Assembly (NCBI GenBank): GCA_015487835.1
Contig: WFOY01000206.1
Location: 1-8,855, forward strand
Length of the DNA stretch: 8,855 bases
DNA from: Aquificaceae bacterium
Lineage (GTDB): Bacteria; Aquificota; Aquificia; Aquificales; Aquificaceae
Direction: 5' to 3'
The notes under the pieces were generated by a model. The model had not been told where the DNA came from and did not search any database. It was given only the letters and a program-made list of their open reading frames with translations. Shown in pieces: positions 6,238 through 8,855 of the stretch (position 1 is its first letter; every line of letters begins with the position of its first letter). A program made the translations under genes and the position numbers.

Positions 6238-7737
6238 ATGGCTGACCTGAGGACCGCTCTCAGGGAAATTCAGGACAGGTTCGCAGCCCTGACCTTCGGT
6301 CAGAAGGTTCTTGTCGTTGGCCTTCCCGTCGTTGTCTTCTCCCTGATCGTAACCGTGCTGATCTACTCCCTCCAGCCCAGCTACGTGGTTCTCTACGGGG
6401 GACTAAGTCCTGAGGATATGAGCGCCATACTTACGGAGCTGGACAAGGAGGGGGTGGTTTACAAGGTTGGCAGGGACGGAAGGACCATACTCGTCCCCGA
6501 AGACCAGGCAAGGGACATAAGGCTGAAGCTCGCCGCCAAAGGGATACCGAGCAGGGGCGTGGTAGGTTACGAGATCTTCGACAAGACGTCCATAGGTATA
6601 TCCGAGTTCCAGCAGAGGGTGAACTTCAAAAGGGCCATAGAGGGAGAGCTCGTAAGGACGATCCTCAGGTTCAAAAACATAGAGGATGCGAGGGTACACA
6701 TAGCCCTCCCCGAGAGGTCCCTGTTCCTGAGGGACGAGGCAGAGCCGAGTGCCTCCGTGTTCATAAAGCTAAAACCAGGTTCCCAGGTCACCCCCGACCA
6801 GGTGAGGGCCATAAGAAACCTGGTGGCGGCCAGCGTTGAGAAGTTGAAACCCGAGAAGGTCGTCGTTATAGACGACCGGGGGAGGAACCTGACCGCCCTC
6901 TTGGACGAGGAGAGGGAGGAGATCTCGAGCAGGCAGATCAAGATAAGGAGGGAGTTCGAGAGGAGCCTGGAGAAGAAGATCCAAACAGCCCTGGAGGATG
7001 TTCTTGGATACGGAAACGTGAAGGTTAGGATATCCGCAGACCTTGAGTTCACCAAAGTTAAGAAGCGGGAGGAGATCTACGACCCGGATATGACAGCGGT
7101 CGTCAGCGAGCAGAAGAAGAAGGAGAAAACGATCGGTGCCCAGACGGGAGGTGTTCCGGGAGCGGCGGCTAACATACCCCCTGCTACGGGAGCAGTTCAG
7201 GGCCCTGGGGGAACTGTGATCGAGAGGAAGGAAACGATAACCAACTACGAGGTCAGCAAGAAGGAGATCCTCACCCTGGACCCCACCCTGAGGATCAAGA
7301 GGATAAGCGTGGGCGTTATAGTAAACAGCGAGGTGGAGGGTGTGGATCCGGAGAGGATAAAGGAGATAGTTTCGGCCGCCGTGGGTGTTGACCCCAAGAG
7401 GGGAGACACCATATCCGTGGTGGCGGTGCCCTTCAGAAGGGTGGAGATACCGCCCGCTCCCCCTCCTCCACCTGTGTGGATGAGATACATAGTGCCCGCG
7501 ATCGTCGGGCTGGTTATATCGCTCCTCATGATATTCGGCATCCTGAGGATCCTCAGGAAAAAGGAGGTGCCTCCTCCCACACCTGCACCTGCTGAGGAGG
7601 TTCCCACCATAGTCGGTGCTGAGGTCCTGAGGGAACGTGCCAGGGAGCTTGAGGTGGTTAAAACCGTCACCGAGGTAGCACGCAAAGAGCCGAAGAAGGT
7701 CGCAGCCCTGATAAAGACCTGGCTCAGGGAGGAGTGA
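6238..7737 (+). CDS. fliF: Flagellar MS-ring protein FliF
   Basis: A 499-residue inner-membrane protein that forms the MS ring, base of the rod and mount for the FliG rotor. The first transmembrane helix is at about 23-43. The ring-building domain follows with LYGGLSPEDMSAI (52-64), the GIPSRGVVGYEIFD block (102-115), FQQRVNFKRAIEGEL (124-138), and ARVHIALPERSLF (151-163) with SASVFIKLKPG (171-181). A Gly/Ala/Pro-rich loop lies at 299-327 (beta-collar region). PPAPPPPP (405-412) precedes the second transmembrane helix, about 415-437. The cytoplasmic tail ends KKVAALIKTWLREE, the FliG-binding end of the family. Length is slightly under the usual 520-570 but both ends are intact. No fliG follows, and the stop codon touches the stop of purF on the other strand. 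Confidence 0.98.
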   Translation: MADLRTALREIQDRFAALTFGQKVLVVGLPVVVFSLIVTVLIYSLQPSYVVLYGGLSPEDMSAILTELDKEGVVYKVGRDGRTILVPEDQARDIRLKLAAKGIPSRGVVGYEIFDKTSIGISEFQQRVNFKRAIEGELVRTILRFKNIEDARVHIALPERSLFLRDEAEPSASVFIKLKPGSQVTPDQVRAIRNLVAASVEKLKPEKVVVIDDRGRNLTALLDEEREEISSRQIKIRREFERSLEKKIQTALEDVLGYGNVKVRISADLEFTKVKKREEIYDPDMTAVVSEQKKKEKTIGAQTGGVPGAAANIPPATGAVQGPGGTVIERKETITNYEVSKKEILTLDPTLRIKRISVGVIVNSEVEGVDPERIKEIVSAAVGVDPKRGDTISVVAVPFRRVEIPPAPPPPPVWMRYIVPAIVGLVISLLMIFGILRILRKKEVPPPTPAPAEEVPTIVGAEVLRERARELEVVKTVTEVARKEPKKVAALIKTWLREE

Positions 7738-7750
7738 TCACCTCCTCCTG
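7725..7750. repeat. Imperfect inverted repeat spanning the fliF and purF stop codons
   Basis: CAGGGAGGAG (7725-7734) can pair with CTCCTCCTG (7742-7750) over nine base pairs with one bulged G, leaving a seven-base loop TGATCAC. The loop contains both stop codons (TGA of fliF; TCA, i.e. TGA of purF on the minus strand). No T-run follows on either strand, so it is not a standard intrinsic terminator. It could act as a bidirectional 3'-end structure, or simply reflect Glu/Arg codons at the two gene ends. Confidence 0.45.
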
Positions 7751-8855
7751 CTTATGGTTATACCCTCCACCCTTGTCGGGTAGTTGTTGCTGAAGCAGGC
7801 GTCACAGAAGTCCTCCCACGAAGCGACGCAGCTCCTCAGGCCTTCCAGGGATAGATACTTAAGGGAGTCCACACCTATGAACTCTTTGATCTGGTCAAGG
7901 CTCATCCTGTTGGCTATCAGCTCCTCCCTCGAAGGCGTGTCTATACCGTAGTAGCAGGGGCCCACCACCGGAGGTGAGGCTATCCTGAGGTGTATCTCTC
8001 TGGCTCCAGCGCGCCTCAGCATGGAAACTATCCTCTTGGACGTGGTGCCCCTCACTAAGGAGTCGTCCACCACAACTATGCTCTTACCCTTTAGGACAGC
8101 CCTGTTCGGGCTCAGCTTCATGAGGACCCTTAGGTTCCTCAGCTCCTGGGTAGGCTCTATGAAGCTCCTACCTACGTAGTGGTTCCTTATGAGTCCCATC
8201 TCGAAGGGTATACCCTTCTCCTCGGCGTAACCTATCGCCGGGACCACACCCGAATCGGGAACCGGTATCACCACGTCCGCCTCCGTATCGTCCTCCCTCG
8301 CCAGCTGCCTCCCGAACTCCTTCCTAACCGTGTAAGCCCAGTCCCCGAATATGAAGCTGTCCGGCCTCGCGAAGTAGACGAACTCGAATATGCACATAGC
8401 CCTTCTCCTCTCCTCGAAGGGGAAATAAACCCTTACACCACCCTGGTCCACCACGACCACCTCGCCGGGCTTCACCTCCCTGACCAGTTCCCCCTCCACT
8501 ATGTCGAAGGCGCAGCTCTCAGAGGCGAACAGTATGGTGGTCCCTCTCCTGCCTATAAGCAGGGGTCTGAACCCGTAAGGGTCTCTACATGCCACGATCC
8601 TATCCTTCATAAGGATCAGGAAGCTGAACGCCCCCTCCAGCCTGGTGATCGCGTAGAAGATCCTGGGCATAACCTCCCTGTCCCTCGGGTCAAGGTCCAC
8701 CCAGTCGGGAACGTGCTCCCTCCCCGTCCTGAGGAGTGCTAAGAAGATCTCCGTGTCGGAGCTGTGTTTGAACTCTACACCCTCCTTCTCCAAGTCTCTT
8801 CTAAGATCCAAGTAGTTCGTTATGTTCCCGTTGTGGACGACGGCCACCTCACCGA
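7738..8855 (-). CDS. purF: Amidophosphoribosyltransferase, [4Fe-4S] type, 5' end outside window
   Basis: Makes 5-phosphoribosylamine from PRPP and glutamine, the first committed step of purine synthesis. The visible part starts inside the conserved GEVAVVHNGNITN block of the glutaminase domain, so the catalytic Cys1 and roughly the first 80-90 residues lie beyond the right edge. The GTG at 8847 is a valine codon in this block, not a start. Further blocks: RDPYGFRPL, FASESCAFD, FEFVYFARPDS, VIPVPDSGVVPA and the PRPP-binding loop VVVDDSLVRGTTSKR. Four cysteines match the cluster ligands of the Bacillus-type enzyme: one in AMCIFEF (codon 8394-8392), one in VVGPCYYGID, and two in DFCDACFSNNYPT. 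An iron-sulfur-containing, oxygen-sensitive PurF is therefore expected. The TGA directly abuts the fliF stop on the other strand. Confidence 0.98.
   Translation of the reverse strand, partial: GEVAVVHNGNITNYLDLRRDLEKEGVEFKHSSDTEIFLALLRTGREHVPDWVDLDPRDREVMPRIFYAITRLEGAFSFLILMKDRIVACRDPYGFRPLLIGRRGTTILFASESCAFDIVEGELVREVKPGEVVVVDQGGVRVYFPFEERRRAMCIFEFVYFARPDSFIFGDWAYTVRKEFGRQLAREDDTEADVVIPVPDSGVVPAIGYAEEKGIPFEMGLIRNHYVGRSFIEPTQELRNLRVLMKLSPNRAVLKGKSIVVVDDSLVRGTTSKRIVSMLRRAGAREIHLRIASPPVVGPCYYGIDTPSREELIANRMSLDQIKEFIGVDSLKYLSLEGLRSCVASWEDFCDACFSNNYPTRVEGITISRRR

Noticed and set aside
6567..7055. 162-codon open frame on the minus strand
   Set aside because: Lies wholly inside fliF, whose frame has clear family motifs. 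The Ser/Leu-rich translation is the typical antisense shadow of Glu/Lys/Arg codons.
7725..7750. Classical rho-independent terminator at the fliF/purF junction
   Set aside because: A stem exists but no T-run follows on either strand, so it is listed only as an inverted repeat.
8179..8742. 187-codon open frame on the plus strand
   Set aside because: Antisense to purF, which has catalytic-domain and Fe-S ligand motifs throughout. No plausible RBS or family pattern.
8845..8847. GTG as the start codon of purF
   Set aside because: It encodes a valine inside the conserved GEVAVVHNGN block. The preceding codons (Gly-Glu) are in frame to the window edge, so the gene is cut by the window.

Overview
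The window reads as an accessory-free stretch of the chromosome of a Gram-negative, flagellated, probably thermophilic bacterium. The Gram-negative reading rests on an LPS heptose kinase. Thermophily is inferred from purine-rich coding strands dominated by AGG/AGA Arg, GAG Glu, AAG Lys and ATA Ile. An Aquificota-type organism would fit, but this is inference from composition and gene content. GC looks moderately high by eye and was not computed.

There are three blocks. Block 1 (1-1904, minus strand) is a two-gene unit: aspartokinase lysC, then the start of an HldE/RfaE-type heptose-7-phosphate kinase that overlaps it by 23 bp and leaves the window at the left edge. Block 2 (1956-7737, plus strand) is a tightly packed flagellar operon: a FliK-like hook-length protein, an exported TPR protein of unknown function, flgB, flgC, fliE and fliF. 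Every junction is an overlap or a gap of about 1 bp. The products make up the MS ring (FliF), its adaptor to the rod (FliE), the proximal rod (FlgB, FlgC) and probably the hook-length ruler. The operon stops at fliF, and no fliG follows. Block 3 (7738-8855, minus strand) is the 3' part of purF, of the [4Fe-4S] class, running off the right edge. Its stop codon directly abuts that of fliF.

Blocks 1 and 2 are divergent with only 51 bp between start codons. That gap holds a perfect TATAAT facing lysC and a sigma-28 (FliA)-like promoter facing the flagellar operon, and the two physically overlap. Both predicted transcripts would start within a few bases of the start codon.

The points most worth following are the overlapping divergent promoters, the unexplained exported TPR protein inside a basal-body operon, the internal ribosome binding site in lysC that predicts a separate regulatory beta subunit, and the zero-spacing convergent stop codons inside an inverted repeat. 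No RNA genes, mobile elements, CRISPR arrays or long non-coding stretches were seen. The longest gap is the 51-bp divergent region.
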